Shown here: piece after piece, positions 35,627-43,388 of the stretch
Layout of the letters: each line of letters opens with the position of its first letter
Position numbering within the stretch: position 1 is the stretch's first letter
Assembly: GCA_018716285.1 (NCBI GenBank)
Contig: DVKD01000039.1
Span: 1 to 64,000 of the forward strand
DNA: 64,000 nt
Reading direction: 5' to 3'
Source: Candidatus Merdivicinus faecavium
GTDB taxonomy: Bacteria > Bacillota > Clostridia > Oscillospirales > Ruminococcaceae
Program-made: the position numbers and the translations under genes
The notes under the pieces: model-generated
Seen by the model: the letters and a program-made list of their open reading frames with translations, nothing else
What the model was told of the DNA's origin: nothing
The model's database searches: none

Positions 35627-35655
35627 ATTATAACGGCTAGCCCGCGATTTTGCAA
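35627..35655 (-). promoter_or_regulatory. mraZ (dcw cluster) promoter
   Basis: A perfect TATAAT (35627-35632) is 17 bases from TTGCAA (35650-35655) on the minus strand. The MraZ boxes begin 11 bases downstream of the -10. Confidence 0.75.
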
Positions 35656-35688
35656 TAGTTTTTTTGCGCAAAATCGGAGCTAGCCGTT
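35632..35688. repeat. Large interrupted inverted repeat over the dcw promoter
   Basis: The outer arms AACGGCTAGC (35632-35641) and GCTAGCCGTT (35679-35688) are perfect. The inner arms GATTTTGC (35646-35653) and GCAAAATC (35668-35675) are also perfect, with short asymmetric spacers. The -35 box lies in an arm and the last base of the -10 touches the outer arm. It may be a regulator site or a cruciform/terminator structure. The remaining bases 35689-35838 up to ydbT hold nothing else I can identify. Confidence 0.7.
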
Positions 35689-35838
35689 CTGTTCACAATA
35701 AATTTACATTTTACCTGGCAATCTTTTCCTTTTTTGACGGAATCACGAAAAAGGAAGCGATAAAATCGAGGTTTTCAAATCTTTGCAACAAAGGCTCGGA
35801 TTTTGTCGAAACTATTACTCTTTTTCCGCATCTGTGCC

Positions 35839-37284
35839 TTACCGCCCGAAAATCCGCAAAAATGCCTCCACTTCGTCAATCTGAATATTGTGCATCCGCA
35901 GATGGTAGTGTTTCTCCGAAAAAGTATGCACCACAACATCCGCGCATTGGGACATTTTCTGAAAAAGAGACTGGCGCACCTCCACCCGGGCAATTTTATC
36001 CTTATGAACCGTTACAGTAAAAAAGGCGTAAGCAAAGGTATAACGGAAGGTATAGATATCCTCCTTGATCCCGATGCCGACGTGGAAATAGGCGGCGATT
36101 TTGACAAAAAGCCACCAAACTGCCGGGAGCATCGCCATCAGCCCAAAAAAGAGGGTTGTGCGCCCAAAACGCGGAAATAGAAGATACAGTCCCCCGAAAA
36201 AGAGGACTATCACCAGCATAATCGTCAGCGGCGGAATCAGGAAGCGGCTGAGGGTGCGGAGATAGGGCCGGTATTTGCGGCGGGAGATCCGGTATTCCGG
36301 CAGCAGCAGCCGCAGACTGCGTTTGAGCTCCTCATCCCCGACTGCGGGCAGCAGGACGGCAAGCTCATTGCGTTCCTTCCCGTAGCCGGTGCAGTTGAGG
36401 AAGGCGGAATAAAATCCGCAGAGCCTGGTGATGAGATTCTGGCGGAACATCACGTAATTGATCCGCTCAACCGCAAGGTAATATTCCTTTTTCGTGACAA
36501 TCCCCGCCCGGACCGTCAGGAGGCGCCCTTTGCGCTGTGCGCGGAAGCGGAGGTTGCTGATCAGGGTCATCAAAAAGGCAATCGCCCATCCGCCCAGCAG
36601 GATGGCCGCCGCCATAGCTGCTGCCGGCGGGATATTGAAGGCGAGGATCTGGACGATGCGGGTGAAGGAATTGACCAGCAGCCGCTCGAACTGCTCTCCC
36701 AGCACCTTGCCGCTCTGGGAGAGAAAGGTCGCGGCAAAGAGGACGCCGGTGAGGGTATTGGAAGTGATGAGGGAGAGAATGGCGATATAAAGGGCGCGCG
36801 GATGGTAGCTGCGCGCACCCTCCGGCCCTCCCTTCAGGTCGGCAAGGCGGTCGGCGCCGCAGCCGATGATCTCCTCCGCCTGACCGCGGCTGAGGAGAAA
36901 GGTGAGGTCAGCCTTCTGGGCCGAGCCGCTGTCCGTCTCAAGCCGAAGCCGTGAGATCCGGAAGGGACGCAGATAAAACGGCTCCTCGATCGCGATGGAA
37001 GAAAGGTTTTTGTATGGGATGTACCGTTCTTTCCGGACGAGGATTCCCGAAACGGCAAAAATGCCTTCTTCGCGCAGGGCATATCGGGTAGCCATCCATT
37101 GCGCCACTCCGGCCCCGATGATGGCGAGGAGGACGAGGATGTCAAACCAGGTGCCGCGCACCCAGGTCAGGACATCCCCCCTGAGGAGAACCAGGGAACG
37201 CAGCAGCGGCAAAAGCAGGAGGATGAGGTATTTGGAAAAGGCATGCACCACAAAAACCGGATGCTGCCGCTGGAATTCACGCAT
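35839..37284 (-). CDS. ydbT: YdbT-like membrane protein with bacterial PH domains
   Basis: The 481-residue protein has paired transmembrane helices near the N-terminus (about 20-70), then a bPH2 domain (YALREEGIFAVSGILVRKERYIPYKNLSSI), another helix region, a second PH domain (VRAGIVTKKEYYLAVERINYVMF), two further helices and a third PH domain ending HLRMHNIQIDEVEAFL. This triple layout matches B. subtilis YdbT, which with YdbS confers resistance to some antimicrobial compounds; the mechanism is unknown. The start at 37284 follows GGGAGG and overlaps the ydbS stop by eight bases. Confidence 0.85.
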   Translation of the reverse strand: MREFQRQHPVFVVHAFSKYLILLLLPLLRSLVLLRGDVLTWVRGTWFDILVLLAIIGAGVAQWMATRYALREEGIFAVSGILVRKERYIPYKNLSSIAIEEPFYLRPFRISRLRLETDSGSAQKADLTFLLSRGQAEEIIGCGADRLADLKGGPEGARSYHPRALYIAILSLITSNTLTGVLFAATFLSQSGKVLGEQFERLLVNSFTRIVQILAFNIPPAAAMAAAILLGGWAIAFLMTLISNLRFRAQRKGRLLTVRAGIVTKKEYYLAVERINYVMFRQNLITRLCGFYSAFLNCTGYGKERNELAVLLPAVGDEELKRSLRLLLPEYRISRRKYRPYLRTLSRFLIPPLTIMLVIVLFFGGLYLLFPRFGRTTLFFGLMAMLPAVWWLFVKIAAYFHVGIGIKEDIYTFRYTFAYAFFTVTVHKDKIARVEVRQSLFQKMSQCADVVVHTFSEKHYHLRMHNIQIDEVEAFLRIFGR

Positions 37285-37753
37285 GACGCCTCCCTTTCCG
37301 GTCAAAAATCCGGGGCTGGAGCGCCGGAGAGTGCGGCGTGAGGTCGGAAAGCAGCGCTTCTGCGTCCTTCACCGGCAGAAATGGAATCGCCATCCGCGCC
37401 CCCATCGAGCAGACCACCACCGTGCGGGTATTGAGCAGGAGGGACAGCGGCGTGCGGACGACGCTGACATAAAGCACCGACCGCTTGAGGATCCGGGTGC
37501 GGGCAAAGATAATGAGGCCGCGCTGATATTCCACATAATCCTCATTGGAACAATAAAGCTCATTCTCGTACCGCAGCGGCAGGTAGAGGAACTCACAGAG
37601 AACCAGAAAAAAGCCGGTCAGCCAGAGCAGAAGATACCAGAAAAAGCTGCCGTCCGGCAGCAGCAGCCAGATTGCGGCAGCCAGCACGGCGGCAGCAAGC
37701 AGCGCCGCCAGTTCCCAAACGGCCAGCGCTTTTTTCGAGATCTTCCCCTCCAT
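37277..37753 (-). CDS. ydbS: YdbS-like PH-domain membrane protein
   Basis: The 158-residue protein has two adjacent transmembrane helices (about 10-32 and 38-60) followed by one bPH2 domain (YENELYCSNEDYVEYQRGLIIFARTRIL, ending PFLPVKDAEALLSDL). This matches YdbS, the smaller partner of YdbT. The start at 37753 is set by GGAGGGG just upstream; the longer frame to 37921 has no ribosome site and runs antisense to the small ORF region. The two genes overlap and should be translated together. Confidence 0.82.
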   Translation of the reverse strand: MEGKISKKALAVWELAALLAAAVLAAAIWLLLPDGSFFWYLLLWLTGFFLVLCEFLYLPLRYENELYCSNEDYVEYQRGLIIFARTRILKRSVLYVSVVRTPLSLLLNTRTVVVCSMGARMAIPFLPVKDAEALLSDLTPHSPALQPRIFDRKGRRHA

Positions 37754-37857
37754 AGCTTCCCCTCCGCAGCAATTTTCTTTCCCAAAATGTAATCCGGCAC
37801 AGCATCTGTTTGTTGACAAAGCGGCGTGCTCCGGCCAATTGCCGGCAGCAAACACAT

Positions 37858-37932
37858 CTAGTGTTCCGCAAAACGAGCCGGCCATGCGCCGCGGGCAGAA
37901 GCTTTCTGGCGCGCAAAGCAAAAAAACGGCAT
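37858..37932 (-). CDS. Possible 24-residue leader peptide
   Basis: ATG 37932 has a strong AGGAGGG ribosome site seven bases upstream and opens a 24-codon frame ending in TAG 37858-37860. The product begins MPFFCFARQKASARG and has no recognisable family. It lies between the structured leader and ydbS and could be a regulatory leader peptide or a small protein. About 100 bases separate it from ydbS. Confidence 0.4.
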   Translation of the reverse strand: MPFFCFARQKASARGAWPARFAEH

Positions 37933-37972
37933 TGTAAGGCCCTCCTGCAAAACCCGAGATGATACAATGTTT

Positions 37973-38041
37973 TCAAAGGGAATCCTGCCGGATTCCGAGG
38001 GGAAACGCAGTTTCCCCCAGCTTCCGCCAGGAAGCCTTTGA
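37973..38041 (-). ncRNA. Candidate structured RNA, compact four-way junction
   Basis: Read on the minus strand, TCAAAGG (38035-38041 side) pairs with CCTTTGA (37973-37979 side) to close three consecutive hairpins: 38020-38035 (6 bp, 4-base loop), 37999-38017 (7 bp, 5-base loop) and 37979-37996 (7 bp, 4-base loop). Linkers are only zero to two bases. About 30 bases later the ribosome site of the 24-codon ORF can pair with the 5' strand of this element. The arrangement resembles a translation-controlling riboswitch, but I cannot match it to a known class. The -10 box just upstream would start transcription at the very edge of the closing stem, so the start site needs confirming. Confidence 0.45.
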
Positions 38042-38045
38042 GGTT

Positions 38046-38074
38046 ATTATACCATAAATTCCCGCCCCTGCAAA
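38046..38074 (-). promoter_or_regulatory. Promoter of the structured leader and ydbST
   Basis: TATAAT (38046-38051), with an extended TGG before it, lies 17 bases from TTTGCA (38069-38074) on the minus strand. Confidence 0.55.
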
Positions 38075-38110
38075 CCTTTGGACAGGAAAAATTTACATAA
38101 TTGAAAAAAA

Positions 38111-38139
38111 CGGCCCCCGGAAATGGACTCCGGGGGCCG
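38111..38139 (-). terminator. Terminator after the solute-binding protein gene
   Basis: An 11-bp perfect GC-rich stem (38111-38121 with 38129-38139) is followed by seven T on the minus strand. Confidence 0.9.
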
Positions 38140-38164
38140 GGATGGCGCTGTGTAATCCGGGAAG

Positions 38165-39742
38165 TTATTCGCCGAGCGCCTCATAGGCGGCGGCGTACTC
38201 TTCCTCCATGGCAGCGGCGGCGGGGATGTAGGTGTTGTTGATAAAGTCCTCGAAAGCGGCGCGGTCGATCTCACCGACAACGAAAGCGGTCTCCATCTCG
38301 GAGCGCTCGGTGATGAGGTCGGGGTTGTCCGCATCAAAGTTGTTGACAAGGTTGGACTTGATGGTGGGGGTCTCGATCAGCTCGGTTACAGCTAAGACCG
38401 CATCAAAATCCTTGTTGAACTTCTCAACACGGGCCTCATTGTCGACATTCTCGTAAATAGCCGGGAAGCCGTCCTTCGCGAAGGCAAAGGTGAAGTAGGA
38501 GCTGGAGTAGGTTTTGAGGGTCTCAGCCTGCTCGGTGGTGCGGACAACGCTGTGGGCTTCCGCGTCGTAGGACTCGTAGTCGACGCCCTCGATGCCGAGG
38601 TTCATCAGCACGAAGCCTTCGTCGCCATTGCCCCAGTCGATGAGTTCCAGGCACTTTTCGACATCCGCATCGGCGGAAATCATCCAGCAGCCCCAGATCG
38701 GAGGTGCAGAATAGACAGTGGGCTTGCCGGTGTAGACATTCTCCAGCGGAGCGGCATAGGTGAAGGTCGAGAGGCAGGTCTCCTCATCCATGTAGGCGAG
38801 CTGCTGGTGGACGCCGGTCTGGAAGGAGCTGTAGGCGCCGATGGTCTGCGCGCGGAGCTTCTCTGCGTCTGCCATGTAGGCGTTGGTGAAGTACTCGGGG
38901 TCAAAGGAGCCGTCGAGGTAGCACTCGCGGAGGAACTCGAGGTAGTCGATATACTCGGTGCGGCAGTAGCGGGTGCTCGGGTTGCCGTCCTTATCGACGA
39001 CGTCGCCCAGCCCGAACGCATTGCTGATATAGGGGATATCCACAGCAGTGCCGGTGACGGCGGTGGAGAAGCCGTAGGTGTCGTCTACGCCGTTGCCGTC
39101 GGGATCGTCATAGGTAAAAGCGTGCATGACTTCCTTGAACTCGTCGAGCGTAGTGGGAACCTCGAGATCCAGGTTGTCGAGCCACTGCTGGTTGATGACC
39201 ATGCCCCAGTAGTTGACCATATTCGGCTTTGCAATGGCGTGGATCTTGCCGGTGTTGGTGGAGCGCATCGCCTCCATCATCGACTCGGGGACGTTGGCGA
39301 CGATATTCTCATAGTTGGGGATATAGTCGTCCAGCTCGGCGAGCAGGCCGTCTGCCGCCCACTGCTCATAGTTGGAATCTGCGCCGCCCCAGTTGTAGAT
39401 GATGTCGGGCAGGTCGCCGGAAGCCATCGTGATCTGAAGGCGTTCGTTGTAGTTGTTGATCGGAGGCGCTTCATACTCGATCACCAGGTTCAGGCGGTTT
39501 TCGATCTCAGCGAGCAGGGGGTTGTCCTCTACGGCAACCTCAGCGTTCAGGCGGTTGAAGATGCGAATGGTTGTGGGTTCTTCGCTCTCGCTGCTTTCAG
39601 AAGTACCGGTGGAAGCAGTCGTGTCGCTCCCGGTGGAAGCGGTGCTGGAGCCTGAATCGCCGCTGCAGGAGCTCAGGCCGACAGAAGCCAGCATGGAGGC
39701 CGCGCAGAGGGTCACGAAAACTCTCTTTGTCATCTTAGTCAT
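38165..39742 (-). CDS. Extracellular sugar-binding lipoprotein (LplA-like)
   Basis: Substrate-binding component of a carbohydrate ABC importer. The 525-residue protein has a signal peptide with lipobox LSSC (MLASVGLSSCSG, Cys at about residue 25), a Ser/Thr-rich linker and a large periplasmic-binding-protein type 1 fold of the LplA/YtcQ kind (over 500 residues). The start is ATG 39742, ten bases after AGGAG. It is leftward, separated from the rightward permeases by the AraC gene, but the two permeases are of the class that partners such lipoproteins. Its own promoter is at 39829-39857. Confidence 0.88.
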   Translation of the reverse strand: MTKMTKRVFVTLCAASMLASVGLSSCSGDSGSSTASTGSDTTASTGTSESSESEEPTTIRIFNRLNAEVAVEDNPLLAEIENRLNLVIEYEAPPINNYNERLQITMASGDLPDIIYNWGGADSNYEQWAADGLLAELDDYIPNYENIVANVPESMMEAMRSTNTGKIHAIAKPNMVNYWGMVINQQWLDNLDLEVPTTLDEFKEVMHAFTYDDPDGNGVDDTYGFSTAVTGTAVDIPYISNAFGLGDVVDKDGNPSTRYCRTEYIDYLEFLRECYLDGSFDPEYFTNAYMADAEKLRAQTIGAYSSFQTGVHQQLAYMDEETCLSTFTYAAPLENVYTGKPTVYSAPPIWGCWMISADADVEKCLELIDWGNGDEGFVLMNLGIEGVDYESYDAEAHSVVRTTEQAETLKTYSSSYFTFAFAKDGFPAIYENVDNEARVEKFNKDFDAVLAVTELIETPTIKSNLVNNFDADNPDLITERSEMETAFVVGEIDRAAFEDFINNTYIPAAAAMEEEYAAAYEALGE

Positions 39743-39785
39743 CAACAAATCACTCCTAAATAGTTTTAGATTGTCGCCGGATCCG

Positions 39786-39801
39786 GGCCTGCCGGCAGGC
39801 C
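39786..39801. repeat. Perfect 16-bp palindrome in the lipoprotein mRNA leader
   Basis: GGCCTGCCGGCAGGCC is fully self-complementary and extends outward with one bulged base to about 39782-39804. It lies between the promoter and the ribosome site of the binding-protein gene. It could be an operator or an mRNA-stabilising hairpin. Confidence 0.55.
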
Positions 39802-39828
39802 GGAACCGCAACTGTTTGTGACAACCTC

Positions 39829-39857
39829 ATTATGACAAAAGAGCGGCCAAAAGTAAA
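39829..39857 (-). promoter_or_regulatory. Promoter of the solute-binding protein gene
   Basis: TTTACT (39852-39857) and CATAAT (39829-39834) lie 17 bases apart on the minus strand. TGTTAT-type motifs lie just upstream at 39874-39879 and 39918-39943. Confidence 0.6.
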
Positions 39858-39919
39858 TAATGATTATGATTGGCCATAACATCAACAGATTCTCCTCAGA
39901 AAACAGGGAGAAATGCGTG

Positions 39920-42091
39920 TTATTCTTGTGCATTTTTGTTATCGTCCATCATTTTGCGATACTGTCCGGGGGTGATCCCCTCGATCCCCTTGAAGGTTTT
40001 GATGAAATAGTGCGCGTAGGCGAAGCCGACCCGGTGGGAAATGGCCTCGACGGTCAGGGCGTGGTCTTTGAGCAGCTCCTTGGCGAGCTGGACGCGCTGG
40101 TGGTTGACATAGTCGTTGAAGGTCTTCCCGGTTTTTTCCTTGATCAGCCTGGCGAGGTAGTTGCGGTTCATGCTGAGCTGGTCGGACATGGTGTTCAGGT
40201 TGAAGTCATTGTCGCAGAGGTTTTCCCGGATATACTGGAAGATGCTGTCCTCGAGGATGTTCTCGTCCCGGGCGTTTTTCCTGCTGATTTCATCGAGGAT
40301 CGTCCGGAGGAAGCCCATCAGCCACTCCTCTATGTCCGAAGCCTGGTAGAAATGGGGTTTTGCGTCCTCCTGGTACAGCTTGATCGAAATGGGGAGGGAG
40401 GTGATCTCCCTGAGGACCGCGTTCTGCAGCTGGTAGGCGTAACTCTCGATCAGGGTGTCCGGCAGGAAGTTTTCCCGGGACAGGATGGTGTCGAGAAACT
40501 TCTGCGCATACAGGAAGCAGCCCTCCGCATTGGCGATCATCATATTATTGAGGATCTGCCGCTCGCAGTTGAGCGGATACGGCACGGGGTCGCCGCCGGC
40601 CAGGCGGTTTCCGGGCTGGATGACGTTGCTGCGGGAGACGAGCTTGTAATCGAGCATCTGGAGCGCCTCGTTGAAGATGGCGGGGATATCGCGGAGCGAA
40701 TCGCTCTGCCTGCCGACGGACAGCCAGACACGAGGGGGGGGTGTAGTGCTCTGTTCGGAAAAGCTTCGGAACAGAGCCTTCAGATAGACGTCCCGCATCT
40801 CCGCAAAACTGCGCGCTTCTTCCTTATTATAGATGAAAAACAGGACGGTCAGCCCCGGGCGGATATCGATCACGCGCACATCCAGCCCGCGCGCCTTTTC
40901 TTTGATGCCGGCGTTGCACTGCTGGATCAGGGCGGAAAGGCTCGCCAGCTCGCCGATATGCTCGATGAGGACGAGGGAGAAAGCGCTGCCGGAAAGGTTT
41001 TGGCTGATCATCGCAAGCTGTTTCCGGGCAGATTCCCCGTCCGGGTCGGAATTCAATAGGATGTCGCGGAAGACCTTTTCATTGTAGGCGAAGATCGCCT
41101 CCTTCAGCGGCCTGGTCAGCCGCCAGATAAAGATGTAGGAAAGGACGAGGAGCAGCAGGAAGAGGAGGAGCACAACGACGGTTGCCGCAAATTGGTCGAA
41201 AAACTCATCGATGTCGAACTGCATCTCGCTGATGAGGTGGAAGTCCCACCCGATGGATTCGATCGCGGAGGAGGACTGCACCGACATCGGGCTGTCGGTC
41301 AGGAAATCCACCCAGAGGGAATCCCCGCTGATTTCCTTGGAGTCGTCGAATACCTCCTCGACCGGCCGGCCGTAAAACGGGGAGTTTGCAGGCGCGAAAA
41401 TCCGCCCCTCGGTGTCGGTGATATAGAGCTCCATCCCTTCGGCCGCGCCGTTTTTCCGGAGCATATCGTCGTAGAGGGACTGGAGGTTGACATTGACGGA
41501 AAGGACGCAGTCTGCCTGGGAAAGGGCAAGCGGGATGAGGATGGAGAAGATGAGCTGGTTGCCGCTCTCATTCGTTGTGCCACGGATGGTGCGGACCATG
41601 CGGACCGGCGACTGCTCGATATGCGTCGTATGGAAATACGGCAGGATCTCCTGGTCGTAGAAATTCGCTTCGGTGAAGGAGCAGCCCCATTCGGTGGCGT
41701 AGATGCGGGAAGTGACGCCGTTGCCGCCGTAGATGTTTTCCGTCGTCGGGAAGTACAGGTACGCGCTGTACAGATACCGGTTGCTCATGACGATGCTGTC
41801 CAGGATGTCGTAAAGGCCGGTGGTCGCGACAATGGAGGTCCGCATATCCTCCAGGACACCGCCCAGCTCGGTGTTATAGACGATGAGGTTGTAGGACTGG
41901 TCCGTGATCTGCTCGACCACCGTTTCAAAGGTGGTCGAGATCTGGTCCACAAAGCGCTGGTTGTTGCTGGTATAGTTTTTGATCAGCACAGACTGCACGA
42001 CCGTATAAAGGAAAATGACAGAAACGATAAGGGTCGCAGCAAGCGTGCCTGCAATGAGCTGCAGCAGCCTTTTCTGAAGCCTTTTTTCCAT
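39920..42091 (-). CDS. Membrane-bound AraC family regulator (YesN/two-helix sensor type)
   Basis: The 723-residue protein has a transmembrane helix near residues 10-32, a large extracytoplasmic Cache-like sensor region, a second helix near 300-325 (FAATVVVLLLFLLLLVLSYIFIW at its core), a cytoplasmic linker region, and a C-terminal AraC DNA-binding domain with two helix-turn-helix motifs (NLNTMSDQLSMNRNYLARLI and VEAISHRVGFAYAHYFIKTF). This one-component layout is common beside Lpl-type sugar transporters, where the sensor reads an external sugar or the loaded binding protein. The start at 42091 follows AGGGAG. It is divergent from the permeases. Confidence 0.88.
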   Translation of the reverse strand: MEKRLQKRLLQLIAGTLAATLIVSVIFLYTVVQSVLIKNYTSNNQRFVDQISTTFETVVEQITDQSYNLIVYNTELGGVLEDMRTSIVATTGLYDILDSIVMSNRYLYSAYLYFPTTENIYGGNGVTSRIYATEWGCSFTEANFYDQEILPYFHTTHIEQSPVRMVRTIRGTTNESGNQLIFSILIPLALSQADCVLSVNVNLQSLYDDMLRKNGAAEGMELYITDTEGRIFAPANSPFYGRPVEEVFDDSKEISGDSLWVDFLTDSPMSVQSSSAIESIGWDFHLISEMQFDIDEFFDQFAATVVVLLLFLLLLVLSYIFIWRLTRPLKEAIFAYNEKVFRDILLNSDPDGESARKQLAMISQNLSGSAFSLVLIEHIGELASLSALIQQCNAGIKEKARGLDVRVIDIRPGLTVLFFIYNKEEARSFAEMRDVYLKALFRSFSEQSTTPPPRVWLSVGRQSDSLRDIPAIFNEALQMLDYKLVSRSNVIQPGNRLAGGDPVPYPLNCERQILNNMMIANAEGCFLYAQKFLDTILSRENFLPDTLIESYAYQLQNAVLREITSLPISIKLYQEDAKPHFYQASDIEEWLMGFLRTILDEISRKNARDENILEDSIFQYIRENLCDNDFNLNTMSDQLSMNRNYLARLIKEKTGKTFNDYVNHQRVQLAKELLKDHALTVEAISHRVGFAYAHYFIKTFKGIEGITPGQYRKMMDDNKNAQE

Positions 42092-42133
42092 AGCAAATCT
42101 CCCTAAAGCAAAAATATTATGCGGGACTCCTTC

Positions 42134-42313
42134 TGTTATTCGAACGTTTTGTGTTATTCTGCCGCAGCATATCCGGTATCCTTCCCAGTAAAACGCCCTG
42201 TAACGTGTCTTATTATATCGCAAATTCCGGCAATTGTCCATAACACTCGGCGGATTTTATAACAAAAATGCAACATTTGCGCAAAAAACCGCTGTTACCC
42301 AAGCAGGCTGTTA
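42134..42313. promoter_or_regulatory. Clustered TGTTAT motifs, candidate AraC regulator sites
   Basis: In the 318-base gap between the regulator and the permeases, TGTTATTC occurs at 42134-42141 and 42152-42159, GCTGTTA at 42291-42297 and 42307-42313, and the reverse form ATAACA at 42240-42245 and 42259-42264. They come as pairs spaced 16 to 19 bases, about two helical turns, as for AraC-family half-sites. The rest of the gap holds only the two divergent promoters. Confidence 0.45.
42212..42240 (-). promoter_or_regulatory. Promoter of the membrane AraC regulator
   Basis: A perfect TATAAT (42212-42217) and TGGACA (42235-42240) are separated by 17 bases on the minus strand. Confidence 0.7.
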
Positions 42314-42332
42314 TCAAGCCGCAAGATTTCTA

Positions 42333-42361
42333 TTTACGAATCGGCCTTTTTTCGGTAATAT
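42333..42361 (+). promoter_or_regulatory. Promoter of the permease-GH130 operon
   Basis: TTTACG (42333-42338) and TAATAT (42356-42361) are separated by 17 bases, about 50 bases before the first permease start. TGTTA motifs at 42291 and 42307 lie directly upstream, where an activator would bind. Confidence 0.5.
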
Positions 42362-42409
42362 GGAACCAGAGCCAAGCTTTTGAGCAAAACAAACAAGGAG
42401 TTGATGGTT

Positions 42410-43360
42410 ATGACCAAAAAAACTGCTGCCGCCAACGCAGCTCCCGCCAAGAGCCTCCCCAAGTGGCTGCTCTATCTGTCGCGGAAAAAGTACCTGTACA
42501 TCATGCTGATCCCGTGCATCGTCTACTTCATCATTTTCAACTATGTTCCGATGTACGGCGTGCTGATCGCTTTCAAGGATTTCAACTTCAAGCTCGGCAT
42601 CCTGGGAAGCCCCTGGATCGGCTTTGAAAACTTCGAGTACATGTTCGGCCTGTCCGACTTCTACGAAGTCCTCCGCAATTCCATCGTCCTGAGCGTGCTG
42701 CGCATGATCTTCACCTTCCCCTTCCCCATCATCCTGGCGCTGCTCATGAACGACATCGCGATCCCCAAATACCAGAAGACGGTGCAGACGATCATCTACC
42801 TGCCGCACTTCGTATCCTGGGTCGTCATCGGCGGTATTCTGGTAAACTTCCTCTCCCCCACCAACGGCGCGGTCAACAACATCATCAAGTCGATGGGCGG
42901 CGAGCCGATCTTTTTCCTGGGCGAGCCGCAGTATTTCCGCACCCTCACCATCCTCACCAGCATCTGGAAGGATTCCGGCTGGGGCACGATCATCTACCTC
43001 GCCGCGATCACCAGCATCCCGGCCGAGCTCTATGAGGCCTCCACCATGGACGGCGCGAACAAGCTCCAGAACCTGTGGTATGTCACCCTCCCCTCCATCA
43101 AATCCACCGTTGTCATCATGTTCATCCTCCAGATGGGCCGCATCATGAGCAACGGCTTTGAGCAGGTCTTCATCCTCCAGAATACCCGGAACCTGAGCGT
43201 GTCGGATGTTTTTGAAACCTATACCTACCGCGTCGGCATGGTCGGAGGGCGCTACTCCTTCGCAACGACCGTCGGCCTGTTCACATCGGTCGTCAGCATC
43301 ATCTTCCTTCTCGCCAGCAACAAGCTCGCCAACGCGCTCGGCGAGGAAGGCATCTGGTAA
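42410..43360 (+). CDS. Sugar ABC transporter permease (LplB-like)
   Basis: Inner-membrane subunit of a carbohydrate importer. The 316-residue protein has six predicted transmembrane helices and the permease signature EASTMDGANKLQNLWYVTLP, whose EAA-Gly motif docks the ATPase. The N-terminal YLYIMLIPCIVYFIIFNYVPMYG (quoted by position, residues 27-49) is typical of the LplB/YtcP group. ATG 42410 lies nine bases after AAGGAG; an ATG two codons earlier is too close. No ATPase gene is present here, so a shared MsmK-type ATPase encoded elsewhere is likely. Confidence 0.92.
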   Translation: MTKKTAAANAAPAKSLPKWLLYLSRKKYLYIMLIPCIVYFIIFNYVPMYGVLIAFKDFNFKLGILGSPWIGFENFEYMFGLSDFYEVLRNSIVLSVLRMIFTFPFPIILALLMNDIAIPKYQKTVQTIIYLPHFVSWVVIGGILVNFLSPTNGAVNNIIKSMGGEPIFFLGEPQYFRTLTILTSIWKDSGWGTIIYLAAITSIPAELYEASTMDGANKLQNLWYVTLPSIKSTVVIMFILQMGRIMSNGFEQVFILQNTRNLSVSDVFETYTYRVGMVGGRYSFATTVGLFTSVVSIIFLLASNKLANALGEEGIW

Positions 43361-43388
43361 AGCGCTGAAGGAAAAGGAGGTTTTATCC

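Noticed and set aside
37973-38041. tRNA gene suggested by the cloverleaf-like fold of about 69 bases
   Set aside because: The arms lack the seven-base anticodon and T loops, there is no GTTC-type T-loop motif, and the stem lengths (6-7, 6, 7, 7) do not fit a tRNA.
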